A stretch of 46,050 nucleotides of DNA from UBA4738 sp002413305 (GTDB taxonomy: Bacteria; Actinomycetota; UBA4738). Of the stretch, positions 31,853-38,675 are shown piece by piece. A program made the position numbers and the translations under genes. The notes beneath the pieces are model-generated. The model had not been told where the DNA came from. It did not search any database and worked only from the letters and a program-made list of their open reading frames with translations. Each line of letters begins with the position of its first letter. The first letter of the stretch is position 1. The stretch is from positions 1-46,050 of the forward strand of contig DAIUAM010000026.1 of the NCBI GenBank assembly GCA_036847185.1, given 5' to 3'.

Positions 31853-32392
31853 ATGATCCGCGGCAAGAAGGTCTCCCTGCGCCCGGTCATGGAGAGCGAC
31901 TACCCCCTGATCCGGCAGTGGATGAACCATCCCGAGATCTGGCGGTACATGGACTACGAGGAGCCGTACTCGTTGCAGGACGTTCGGGAGGACATCGAGC
32001 GCAGCCGCGAAGAAGGGCAGCCGTTCGCCATCCTGGTCGGCGACCGCCCGATCGGGCGGATCGGCCTCAACCAGTTCCGGCGCCGGGACCGCATCTGCTC
32101 CTTCCACATGTTCATCGGGGAGCCGGCCTACTGGGGGAAGGGGTACGCCCGGGACGCGGTCATGGCGCTGCTGTCCTACGCGTTCGAGCGGTTCGACCTG
32201 CATCAGGTCGAACTGTGGACGCTGGCCGACAACAACCGAGCGGTCGGGACGTACGAGCGGTGCGGATTCGTCCTGGAGGGTCGCCTCCGGGAGCGTTCGT
32301 GGAAGGAAGGCCACTGGGTCGACCATGTGGTTATGAGCGTGAACCGCGAGGAGTTCGCGAAGGCCCGCGAAGCTTGGGAGCGGGACGGCTGA
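31853..32392 (+). CDS. GNAT N-acetyltransferase
   Basis: A 179-residue RimJ/RimL-like acetyltransferase: VSLRPVMESDYPLIRQWMNHPEIWRYM at the start, the acetyl-CoA loop EPAYWGKGYARDAVMALLSYAF, and NNRAVGTYERCGFVLEGRLRERSWKEGHWVDHVVMSV. It follows mshA by 64 bases in the same direction and could be cotranscribed. It is not MshD, which has two GNAT domains and is longer. The substrate is unknown. Confidence 0.85.
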   Translation: MIRGKKVSLRPVMESDYPLIRQWMNHPEIWRYMDYEEPYSLQDVREDIERSREEGQPFAILVGDRPIGRIGLNQFRRRDRICSFHMFIGEPAYWGKGYARDAVMALLSYAFERFDLHQVELWTLADNNRAVGTYERCGFVLEGRLRERSWKEGHWVDHVVMSVNREEFAKAREAWERDG

Positions 32393-32515
32393 GGCTCGCC
32401 AGAACCGCGTTCCTGCAGGCCGGAGGCCATTCGCCGTATTTGTCACTCAGGATCTGGGCCCGGCTGACCAGCCTCTGACCTGCGACGACGCGCCGCCACC
32501 AGGGATTTTGTCGCC

Positions 32516-32543
32516 TTGACGCGCCAGGGGCCATCCGTAAGAT
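32516..32543 (+). promoter_or_regulatory. promoter of the putative structured RNA
   Basis: TTGACG, a 16-base spacer, and TAAGAT (32538-32543). Transcription would start about 32550, exactly where a 7-bp hairpin begins. No protein-coding start follows. Confidence 0.6.
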
Positions 32544-32550
32544 ACGCCTT

Positions 32551-32820
32551 GCTCCGAGCAGTCGGAGCGGCTGAGTCAGGGAAGCGGAGTGGAACCCCCT
32601 GGGAAAGCCGTAAGGCCAACTGGGCGTACCTGCTCGTACGGTTGGGAAGGCCAACTAGCCGTCCGGGTGGGGTAGTTCGGGAGGCCCCAAAGCCCAACGA
32701 AAGGGTGACCGCCTCAGGACCCGAGACGGTCGCCGAGGTTACTCGGAGCACCAGGCCCGAGGGGCAGGTGGTGGTTGCGGACTTCGGTTCGCGACGAGCC
32801 GCCGGTCCCTCGGGCCTTAT
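32551..32820 (+). ncRNA. candidate structured non-coding RNA of unknown class
   Basis: This 450-base gap between two converging genes holds no credible protein. It does hold a promoter and a series of local hairpins: GCTCCGA/TCGGAGC at 32551-32568; CAGGG/CCCTG next; GCC-GTAA-GGC with a GNRA-type loop; CGTAC/GTACG; GTTGG/CCAAC; GGGG/CCCC; ACCGCCTC/GAGACGGT with one mismatch; and a closing 10-bp stem GGCCCGAGGG (32754-32763) with CCCTCGGGCC (32807-32816), followed by TTAT. The 10-mer AAGGCCAACT occurs twice. I looked for RNase P, tmRNA, SRP RNA, 6S, T-box, cobalamin and c-di-GMP motifs and found none. The strand is chosen from the promoter. Stems were found by eye, without energy calculation. 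Confidence 0.5.
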
Positions 32821-32843
32821 CTCTGCCCCTCGCGGGTGGCGTC

Positions 32844-34433
32844 CTACGCGAGCGACACAAGGTCCAGGTAGTCGGCGCTCCAGAAGTCCACCGTGCCGTC
32901 CGGCATCATCACGACCCGGTCGGGCTCCAGCGCCTGCACGAAGTCCCGGTCGTGGGTCACGATCACCATCGACCCTGGCCACGCCGACAGCGCCCGGGCG
33001 ATGGCGTCCCGGGACGGCGGGTCGAGGTTGTTGGTCGGTTCGTCCAGGAGCAGCAGGTTGTGCGCTCCCGCCACCAGCTGGGCCAGGGCGAGCTTCGTCT
33101 TCTCCCCACCGGACAGCGTCCCCGCGTCCTGGAACGCGCGCTCGCCCGGCAGCCCGAACATCCCCAACAGGGCCCGAAGGGTCTGGTCCGGCTCGATCGA
33201 AGAGCGCCGCATGTGGGCCAGAACCTCCACACCCGGTTCGATCCCCTCGTGCTCCTGGGCGAAGTACCCGGCGCTCACCCCCGTCCCGAACCGCACGCGC
33301 CCCGTGTCGGCTTCGGACTCCCCGGCCAGGATCCGCAGGAGGGAGGTCTTGCCGGCACCGTTCAGGCCCATGACCAGGACCCGCTCGCTCTTCTCCACGC
33401 CGAACGTCACGTCCTCGAACACTGGCGGTCCTCCGTAGCCCTTGGCCAGCCCGGACACCCGGAGGACGAGGTTCCCGCAGTGCGGCGGCTTCGGGAACCG
33501 GAACCCCACCCGGCGCTCCTTCTTCGGCGCGTCGACGGCCTCGTGGCGGAGGCGCTCCACCCGCGTATCCAGGGCGTGCGCGATCCGGGCCCGCTTCTCC
33601 GTCTGGTGGCGCATCGAATCGGCCAGCGTCTTCAGGCGCCGGATCTCCGCCTGCTGGCGGGTGGCGAGCCGCGTCTTTCGTTGCTCGTCCGCCTTCCGCG
33701 CCCGGCGGTACTCCGAGTACGTGCCCTTGTACTCGACCATCCCGGCGTCGTCGAGGTGCAGGACGCGGGTGATCGAGGCGTCCAAGAGGTTGAGGTCGTG
33801 GCTGACCACCAGGAGCCCACCGCGGTAGGACGCCAGGAACTTCATGAGCCAGGTCTTGGCGTCGGTGTCGAGGTGGTTCGTCGGTTCGTCCAGGAGCAGG
33901 AGGTCGCTGCCCGCGAACAGGATGCGGGACAGTTCGATCCGCCGGCGTTCCCCGCCCGACAGCACCCGGAGCGGCAGGTCCAGGCGATCGGGCTGGACGC
34001 CCACGCCGGCGGCGATCCGTCGGGCCTCGGATTCGGCCGCGTACCCGCCGGCGTCGCGGAACGCCTCCTCGGCCCGGGAGAACTTCGCCACGTTGGTCGG
34101 GCTGGGGCGCTCCTCGACCGCGAGCCTGAGCTTCTCCAGCCGGACGATGGCTTCGTCCAGCGACCGACCGGACAGGATGTGGCCGATGGCCGTCCGCCCG
34201 GGGTCGATCCCGGTGACCTTGGGGTCCTGGGGCAGGTAGCCGAGCGCGCCGCGCCGAAGGACCGTCCCGTGGACCGACGGCAGCTCGCCGGCCAGGACCT
34301 TCAGCAGGCTGGTCTTACCGACCCCGTTGCGCCCCACCAGGCCGGCCTTGTCGCCGGCGCGCACGGCGAAGGAGGCCTCGTCCAGCACGACGCGGCCGCC
34401 GACTTCGACCGAGAGCTCCTTGACCTGCAACAT
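32844..34433 (-). CDS. ABC-F family ATPase
   Basis: A 529-residue protein with two ABC ATPase domains and no membrane domain, so a ribosome-acting ABC-F protein rather than a transporter. The first domain has GRNGVGKTSLLK (Walker A), LSGGERRRIELSRIL and LLLLDEPTNHLD; the second has GLNGAGKTSLLRIL, LSGGEKTKLALAQL and LLLLDEPTNNLD. The charged linker between them (KADEQRKTRLATRQQAEIRRLKT) corresponds to the P-site tRNA-interaction motif. Known members relieve stalled ribosomes or protect from antibiotics; which type this is cannot be told. ATG 34433 is the start; it converges with the putative RNA. Confidence 0.9.
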   Translation of the reverse strand: MLQVKELSVEVGGRVVLDEASFAVRAGDKAGLVGRNGVGKTSLLKVLAGELPSVHGTVLRRGALGYLPQDPKVTGIDPGRTAIGHILSGRSLDEAIVRLEKLRLAVEERPSPTNVAKFSRAEEAFRDAGGYAAESEARRIAAGVGVQPDRLDLPLRVLSGGERRRIELSRILFAGSDLLLLDEPTNHLDTDAKTWLMKFLASYRGGLLVVSHDLNLLDASITRVLHLDDAGMVEYKGTYSEYRRARKADEQRKTRLATRQQAEIRRLKTLADSMRHQTEKRARIAHALDTRVERLRHEAVDAPKKERRVGFRFPKPPHCGNLVLRVSGLAKGYGGPPVFEDVTFGVEKSERVLVMGLNGAGKTSLLRILAGESEADTGRVRFGTGVSAGYFAQEHEGIEPGVEVLAHMRRSSIEPDQTLRALLGMFGLPGERAFQDAGTLSGGEKTKLALAQLVAGAHNLLLLDEPTNNLDPPSRDAIARALSAWPGSMVIVTHDRDFVQALEPDRVVMMPDGTVDFWSADYLDLVSLA

Positions 34434-34529
34434 GACCCGGACAAGGGTACGAGCCGCGAGCGGGTCCGGTGGGACCTCCGGGCCGTTCGCGGCAGGCCGT
34501 CCGGCGGACGCGCGGGCCGGAGCCGTTCC

Positions 34530-34535
34530 TATACT
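34530..34535 (+). promoter_or_regulatory. -10 box of the proline dehydrogenase leader
   Basis: TATACT ends 6 bases before the GTG at 34542 that opens a 15-codon reading frame. This is a perfect -10 hexamer with leaderless spacing. Confidence 0.6.
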
Positions 34536-34541
34536 CGGGGC

Positions 34542-34589
34542 GTGAACGGCCGGGCGGGCGCGAACGCGGGCGGAGGGGTCGGCCGGTGA
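34542..34589 (+). CDS. leaderless 15-codon upstream ORF
   Basis: GTG at 34542 is 6 bases after TATACT, so it is the predicted first codon of the transcript. It encodes 15 residues rich in Gly, Ala, Asn and Arg, and its TGA stop overlaps the GTG start of proline dehydrogenase (GTGA at 34586-34589). This is the layout of a leader peptide that couples translation to the next gene. It holds no proline codon, so classical proline attenuation is unlikely. Whether the peptide itself matters is unknown. Confidence 0.4.
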   Translation: MNGRAGANAGGGVGR

Positions 34590-35521
34590 GCCCGCTGCTC
34601 CGGGGTTCGATCCTGTGGGCCACCGAGCAGCCGATCGTGCGGAGCCTCACCACCCGGACGCCGATCTTCCGGCAGATCGCCGGCCGGTTCGTGGCCGGGG
34701 ACGACCTCGAAGCGGGGGTGGCGGCGGTCCGCGAGCTGGACGGGCAGGGGATCGCGGCCATGCTCGACCACTTGGGCGAGAAAGTGGGGTCGCCGGCCCA
34801 GGCGGCGTCGGCGGCCGACGACTACATCCAGGCCCTGAAGCGGGTCCGCGAATCGCCGGAGTTCGACGCGAACATCTCGGTCAAGCTCACCCAGCTGGGG
34901 CTGGACTCCGGGACGGACGTGGCCCTCGAGAACATGGAGCGGCTGCTCCAGGTGGCGGGCGAGACGGATCCGCCCACGCTGGTGATGATCGACATGGAGG
35001 CCCGGCAGTACGTGGACGGCACGCTCGACGGCTACCTGCAGCTTCGCGAACGGCACCCGAACGTCGGCGTGTGCCTCCAGTCGTACCTGCACCGGACCGT
35101 GGTGGACGCCCAGCGCATCGGGGGCCCGTCGGCCATCGTCCGCATGACCAAGGGTGCCTACCTCGAGCCGCCCCAGGTCGCGTATTCGAGCAAGCGGGAC
35201 GTCACCCGGAACTTCGCCCGGATCGCCGCGACCCTGCTGGGCTCGGGAGCCACGGTCCACCTCGCCACGCACGACCCGAAGCTGGTCGAGGGCGCTCGCC
35301 GGTTCATCCGGGAGCGCGGCATCCCCCGGGAGCGCTACGAGTTCCAGATGCTGTACGGGATCCGCCGGGACATCCAGCAGGACCTGGTCCGGCTGGACGA
35401 ACCGGTTCGCGTCTACGTGCCCTACGGCACCCAGTGGTATCCGTACCTGACGCGGCGGTTGGCCGAACGGCCTGCCAATGTATGGTTCTTCCTTTCCAAC
35501 CTGCTTCGAAGAGGAGGGTGA
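34586..35521 (+). CDS. proline dehydrogenase
   Basis: An FAD enzyme oxidising proline to pyrroline-5-carboxylate, 311 residues, the short monofunctional type without P5C dehydrogenase. The beta/alpha barrel shows NISVKLTQLGLD (about 100), VMIDMEARQYVDGTLDGYLQL, CLQSYLHRT, VRMTKGAYLEP, THDPKLVEGARRF, FQMLYGIRRDIQQDL and a C-terminal YVPYGTQWYPYLTRRLAERPANV with the substrate-binding RRxxERP-like motif. GTG 34586 has GGAGGGG 8 bases upstream and overlaps the stop of a 15-codon upstream ORF. It is followed 7 bases on by proC, which carries out the reverse half of the cycle. Confidence 0.92.
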   Translation: MSPLLRGSILWATEQPIVRSLTTRTPIFRQIAGRFVAGDDLEAGVAAVRELDGQGIAAMLDHLGEKVGSPAQAASAADDYIQALKRVRESPEFDANISVKLTQLGLDSGTDVALENMERLLQVAGETDPPTLVMIDMEARQYVDGTLDGYLQLRERHPNVGVCLQSYLHRTVVDAQRIGGPSAIVRMTKGAYLEPPQVAYSSKRDVTRNFARIAATLLGSGATVHLATHDPKLVEGARRFIRERGIPRERYEFQMLYGIRRDIQQDLVRLDEPVRVYVPYGTQWYPYLTRRLAERPANVWFFLSNLLRRGG

Positions 35522-35528
35522 TCAGCGC

Positions 35529-36389
35529 ATGACCGAAGGGTCGACAGGGTTGACGGCGACCGTCCACCGCAAGGTCGCGTTCCTGGGAGGCGGCCGGATG
35601 GGCGAAGCCCTCGTCTCCGGCCTGGTCCGCTCCGGCGGTAGGACGAAGGACGAGCTGATGGTCACCGCCCGCCGGGAGGAGCGGGCCCGGGAGCTCGAGG
35701 AGCGGACCGGCCTCACCGTCACGCTCTCGAACCCTGACGCCGTGCAGTGGGCCGACGTGCTGGTCCTCACCGTGAAGCCGCAGGACATGGAGAGCCTGCT
35801 TCGGGAGATCGAAGGCCACGTGCGGGTGGAGCAGCTGGTGATCAGCTTCGCCGCCGGCATCCGGACCAGCTTCGTCGAACGGTTCGTGCCGCCGGACACG
35901 CCCGTGATCCGGGTCATGTCGAACGTGCCCGTGCTGGTCGACGAGGCGATGTCGGTGATCAGCCCCGGGAAGAGCGCCGACGACAAGCACCTGGCGGTGG
36001 CGGCCGAGCTGCTGTCCTCGGTGGGAAAGGTCATCCGCCTCCCCGAGAAGCACCAGGACGCGGTGACCGCGACCAGCGGCAGCGGGCCCGCATACTTCTT
36101 CCTGCTGGCCGAAGCCATGATCGAGGCTTGCATCCTGCTGGGGCTGTCGCGCGACGTGGGCACCGAGCTGATCATCCAGACGATGCTCGGGTCCGCGAAG
36201 ATGCTCCGCGACACGGGCAAGCATCCCGTGGAGCTCCGCGAGATGGTGACCTCGCCCGGGGGCACCACCATCCAGGCCATCCGCGTGCTCGAGGAGGCCG
36301 GCGTTCGCGCGGCCTTCCTGAACGCGATCGACGCGGCCTGCAAGCGGAGCGCGGAGCTGGCGATCGGGCACGAACCGGACGAGTCGTAG
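35529..36389 (+). CDS. proC: pyrroline-5-carboxylate reductase
   Basis: Reduces P5C to proline with NAD(P)H, the last step of proline synthesis. The 286 residues have the dinucleotide fold KVAFLGGGRMGEALVSGLV, LVLTVKPQDM, and the C-terminal signature SGSGPAYFFLLAEAM and MVTSPGGTTIQAIRVLEEAGVRAAFLNAI. AGGAGG lies 11 bases before ATG 35529. It follows proline dehydrogenase by 7 bases, so both are probably cotranscribed. Confidence 0.95.
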   Translation: MTEGSTGLTATVHRKVAFLGGGRMGEALVSGLVRSGGRTKDELMVTARREERARELEERTGLTVTLSNPDAVQWADVLVLTVKPQDMESLLREIEGHVRVEQLVISFAAGIRTSFVERFVPPDTPVIRVMSNVPVLVDEAMSVISPGKSADDKHLAVAAELLSSVGKVIRLPEKHQDAVTATSGSGPAYFFLLAEAMIEACILLGLSRDVGTELIIQTMLGSAKMLRDTGKHPVELREMVTSPGGTTIQAIRVLEEAGVRAAFLNAIDAACKRSAELAIGHEPDES

Positions 36390-36415
36390 CCGCGGACATC
36401 GAGAGGAGAGCACGG

Positions 36416-36538
36416 ATGGGCAGAGGTGACCGGAACAAGGTGCGCTGGGCGCACGACCGCACGCTGACGAAGAAGGAGCGCGACGCGCGCAAGGCCAAGA
36501 ATGCCGGCGCGGAACGGAAGGCCGCGTCGAAGAAGTAG
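36416..36538 (+). CDS. 40-residue basic protein
   Basis: GAGAGGAGAG lies 5-14 bases before ATG 36416. The peptide begins MGRGDRNKVRWAHDRTLTKK and ends in KAASKK; 15 of 40 residues are Lys or Arg. The size and charge suggest an RNA-binding or ribosome-associated peptide. Other actinobacteria have a small basic ribosomal protein (bS22) near proC, but the sequence here does not look like it. It follows proC by 26 bases. Confidence 0.5.
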   Translation: MGRGDRNKVRWAHDRTLTKKERDARKAKNAGAERKAASKK

Positions 36539-36574
36539 CCGAAGGGAGGACTCCACCAAGACGCTCGAAGGTGC

Positions 36575-36611
36575 GGAGGTGTGGAGATGCGGAGATGCGG
36601 AGATGCGGAGA
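36575..36611. repeat. 8-bp tandem repeat
   Basis: The unit GGAGATGC is repeated three times perfectly, flanked by a variant GGAGGTGT before and a partial GGAGAC after. It lies at the left edge of the low-GC cassette and could vary in copy number between strains. Confidence 0.85.
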
Positions 36612-36681
36612 CTAATGTGCCTTGGCGGAGCCCAAGGCTTCTCGCCGGCGGGCCTCATTTCAAGGGCACTCAGGGAGCCAG

Positions 36682-38088
36682 ATGATTAGCGAGCTACGTC
36701 TACGCAACTTCAAAGGTTGGGCCGACACGAACCCGCTACGGCTTGCCCCGATCACGGGATTCTTCGGCCCGAACAGTTCAGGGAAGACGAGCTTGCTCCA
36801 AGCTCTGCTTCTACTCAAGCAAACGACCGATTCGGCCGACCGAGCCCGAGTCTTCGACCTGGGTGGGGATCGCGCCGTGGCATCTCTTGGCACGTATTAC
36901 GACCTCGTGTATCGGCACGCGTTCCAACAGCCCTTGGATATCGAGTTGAAGTGGCATCGTGCCCGGCCGTTTGATGTAATGGACGAGACGGGTAAAAGGC
37001 GGTTGTTTTCAGGCACTGAGCTGAGCTACGCTGTGTCGGTATCCGCTTTGCGTGGCGAGCCAACCGTCAATACTCTTCGGTACTCGGTCGATGGAACGTC
37101 GTTCATGTTGCGGCGAAAGCCGCAGACGCGCGAATACATCTTGACGGCAGAGCTGGGAGGAGGCTTCCGATTTCGGCGGGTGAAGGGTCGGCCTTGGGCC
37201 CTGCCCCCACCGGTCAAGTGCTACGGGTTCCCGGATCAGGTACGTGGCTATTACCAGAACGCCGGGTTCCTGTCGGACTTCGAGTTGGAGTTCGAGGTCT
37301 TCGATGGCGTGTTTTATCTGGGTCCTCTGCGTGACGACCCGCATCGTCAGTACAACTGGGGAGGGGGAAGGCCACAAGACGTAGGGAGGCGAGGTGAGAA
37401 CGCCATCGAGGCGCTCATTGCGTCACGTTCAGACGGCAAGGTGAACAGCCGAGGTTTCGTCCACCGGCAGGACGGGCGCCGGCGACTTCCGCGTGTGACG
37501 ATTGAGGAACACGTCGCTGCTTGGCTCTACCAGCTGGGGCTCATTCACAGCTTCCGGGTAGAAGCAATTGATCCCGAGGAGACTCTATTTCGAGTGCGCG
37601 TAAGACGAACCGCCACCTCGGCCGATGTCCTCCTGCCGGATATCGGCTTCGGAGTCTCCCAAGTCCTCCCCGTCCTGGTGCTTCTTGCCTACGTACCGGA
37701 AGGATCCATCGTATTGTTGGAGCAGCCTGAAATCCATCTGCATCCCGCTGCGCAAGCTGAACTGGCTGATGTCCTGCTCGAGGCTGCTTTGGCCCGCGGC
37801 GTCCAGGTCGTTGTCGAGAGCCACAGTGAGCATATGCTACTTCGACTGCAGAGACGGATTGCTGAGAAGAAGCTCGCGCGTGGTCTTGAGGTAACGCCCG
37901 AGGACGTTGCCTTCTACTTCTGCGATGTCAAAGATGGGAATGCACAAGCCCAGGAACTCAAGGTGGATCTGTTCGGGAACATCGCGAACTGGCCCTCGAA
38001 CTTCTTTGGTGACGCGTTCAAGGAAGCGAGCTCGATGACAGAAGCCGGCATTAGACGGCGTCTCGAGGCCTCGGAAAAGTCGACATAG
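36682..38088 (+). CDS. DUF3696-type AAA ATPase (OLD/AAA_21-like), possible defence protein
   Basis: A 468-residue SMC/ABC-like ATPase. Walker A is GPNSSGKTS (residues 29-37); the Walker B region is IVLLEQPEIHLHP (about 343-355) with its catalytic Glu, followed by VVVESHSEHMLLRLQRR near 378. The C-terminus carries the DUF3696-like WPSNFFGDAFKE. Such ATPases occur with nuclease partners in anti-phage systems. ATG 36682 follows GGGAG by about 6 bases; the frame is open from 36622. Base composition is clearly poorer in GC and richer in AT-ending codons than the neighbours, which indicates recent transfer. Its TAG stop overlaps the GTG of the next gene by one base. Confidence 0.8.
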   Translation: MISELRLRNFKGWADTNPLRLAPITGFFGPNSSGKTSLLQALLLLKQTTDSADRARVFDLGGDRAVASLGTYYDLVYRHAFQQPLDIELKWHRARPFDVMDETGKRRLFSGTELSYAVSVSALRGEPTVNTLRYSVDGTSFMLRRKPQTREYILTAELGGGFRFRRVKGRPWALPPPVKCYGFPDQVRGYYQNAGFLSDFELEFEVFDGVFYLGPLRDDPHRQYNWGGGRPQDVGRRGENAIEALIASRSDGKVNSRGFVHRQDGRRRLPRVTIEEHVAAWLYQLGLIHSFRVEAIDPEETLFRVRVRRTATSADVLLPDIGFGVSQVLPVLVLLAYVPEGSIVLLEQPEIHLHPAAQAELADVLLEAALARGVQVVVESHSEHMLLRLQRRIAEKKLARGLEVTPEDVAFYFCDVKDGNAQAQELKVDLFGNIANWPSNFFGDAFKEASSMTEAGIRRRLEASEKST

Positions 38089-38582
38089 TGGACGAGCTCG
38101 TAATTGATACGAACGTTCTGATCCTCGCGAACGCACGCGATGATTTGGTGGATGACCATAATCATCTCCGATGCGTACTGGCGTGTACGCTGTTTCTTCG
38201 GGACGTGGAGAGCAACGGCAGGGTGCATCTTGACTCCTCTCGCCTGATTCTGGCGGAGTACACTAGATATTGCAGCTACAGCGGTCAGCCAGGCACGGGT
38301 GACCGGTTCTTCCTTTGGCTTCACAACAACCAAGCCAATGAGGACAGGGTCTGTTGGAGTGACATCTCCGAGTCCGCATCGAGGGGATTTGACGAATTCC
38401 CTGACGTTTCTGGCCTCATTGGGTTCGACATGGACGATCGGAAATTCGTAGCAACCTCACGAGCTTGCTCCCTGCATCCCACCGTGGCGAACGCGACGGA
38501 CTGAGACTGGTGGGACTATCGCGCGGCTCTCCGGGATCAGGGGGTACCCCTTACATTCCTCTGCGATTGGCTCTTTGGCTAG
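38088..38582 (+). pseudogene. PIN-like nuclease interrupted by an in-frame TGA
   Basis: GTG 38088 shares its G with the stop of the ATPase gene. The N-terminus ELVIDTNVLILAN gives the first PIN Asp (residue 7); LAEY gives Glu57; GFDMDDRKFVATS gives Asp114-117. The frame stops at TGA 38502-38504 after 138 residues. In the same frame 25 more codons follow to TAG 38580, starting DWWDYRAALRDQGV and ending in FLCDWLFG. A DSDWW stretch followed by a short helix is, from memory, the usual C-terminus of such PIN-like proteins, so Ser to stop is likely. The product may still keep the active site. Likely role: RNase effector of the ATPase. Confidence 0.65.
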
Positions 38583-38675
38583 GGAGGCTTGGGTCTGGTT
38601 TACCTTGTGAGCTCAATACGCGTGTGCGGAATGCATCTCGAGGTGCGGGCGCGTTTCGAAGGGAAAGGAGGGCCT

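Noticed and set aside
32551..32820. RNase P RNA or tmRNA
   Set aside because: The conserved GAGGAAAGTCC core of RNase P and the GGGGCTGA start or tag-peptide frame of tmRNA are absent.
36575..36611. Possible CRISPR or attachment site
   Set aside because: It is a simple 8-bp tandem repeat, too short and without a second copy beyond the cassette.
38502..38504. Selenocysteine or a recoded genetic code at TGA
   Set aside because: Many genes here end in TGA, no SECIS-like hairpin was evident, and the position fits Ser in related proteins.
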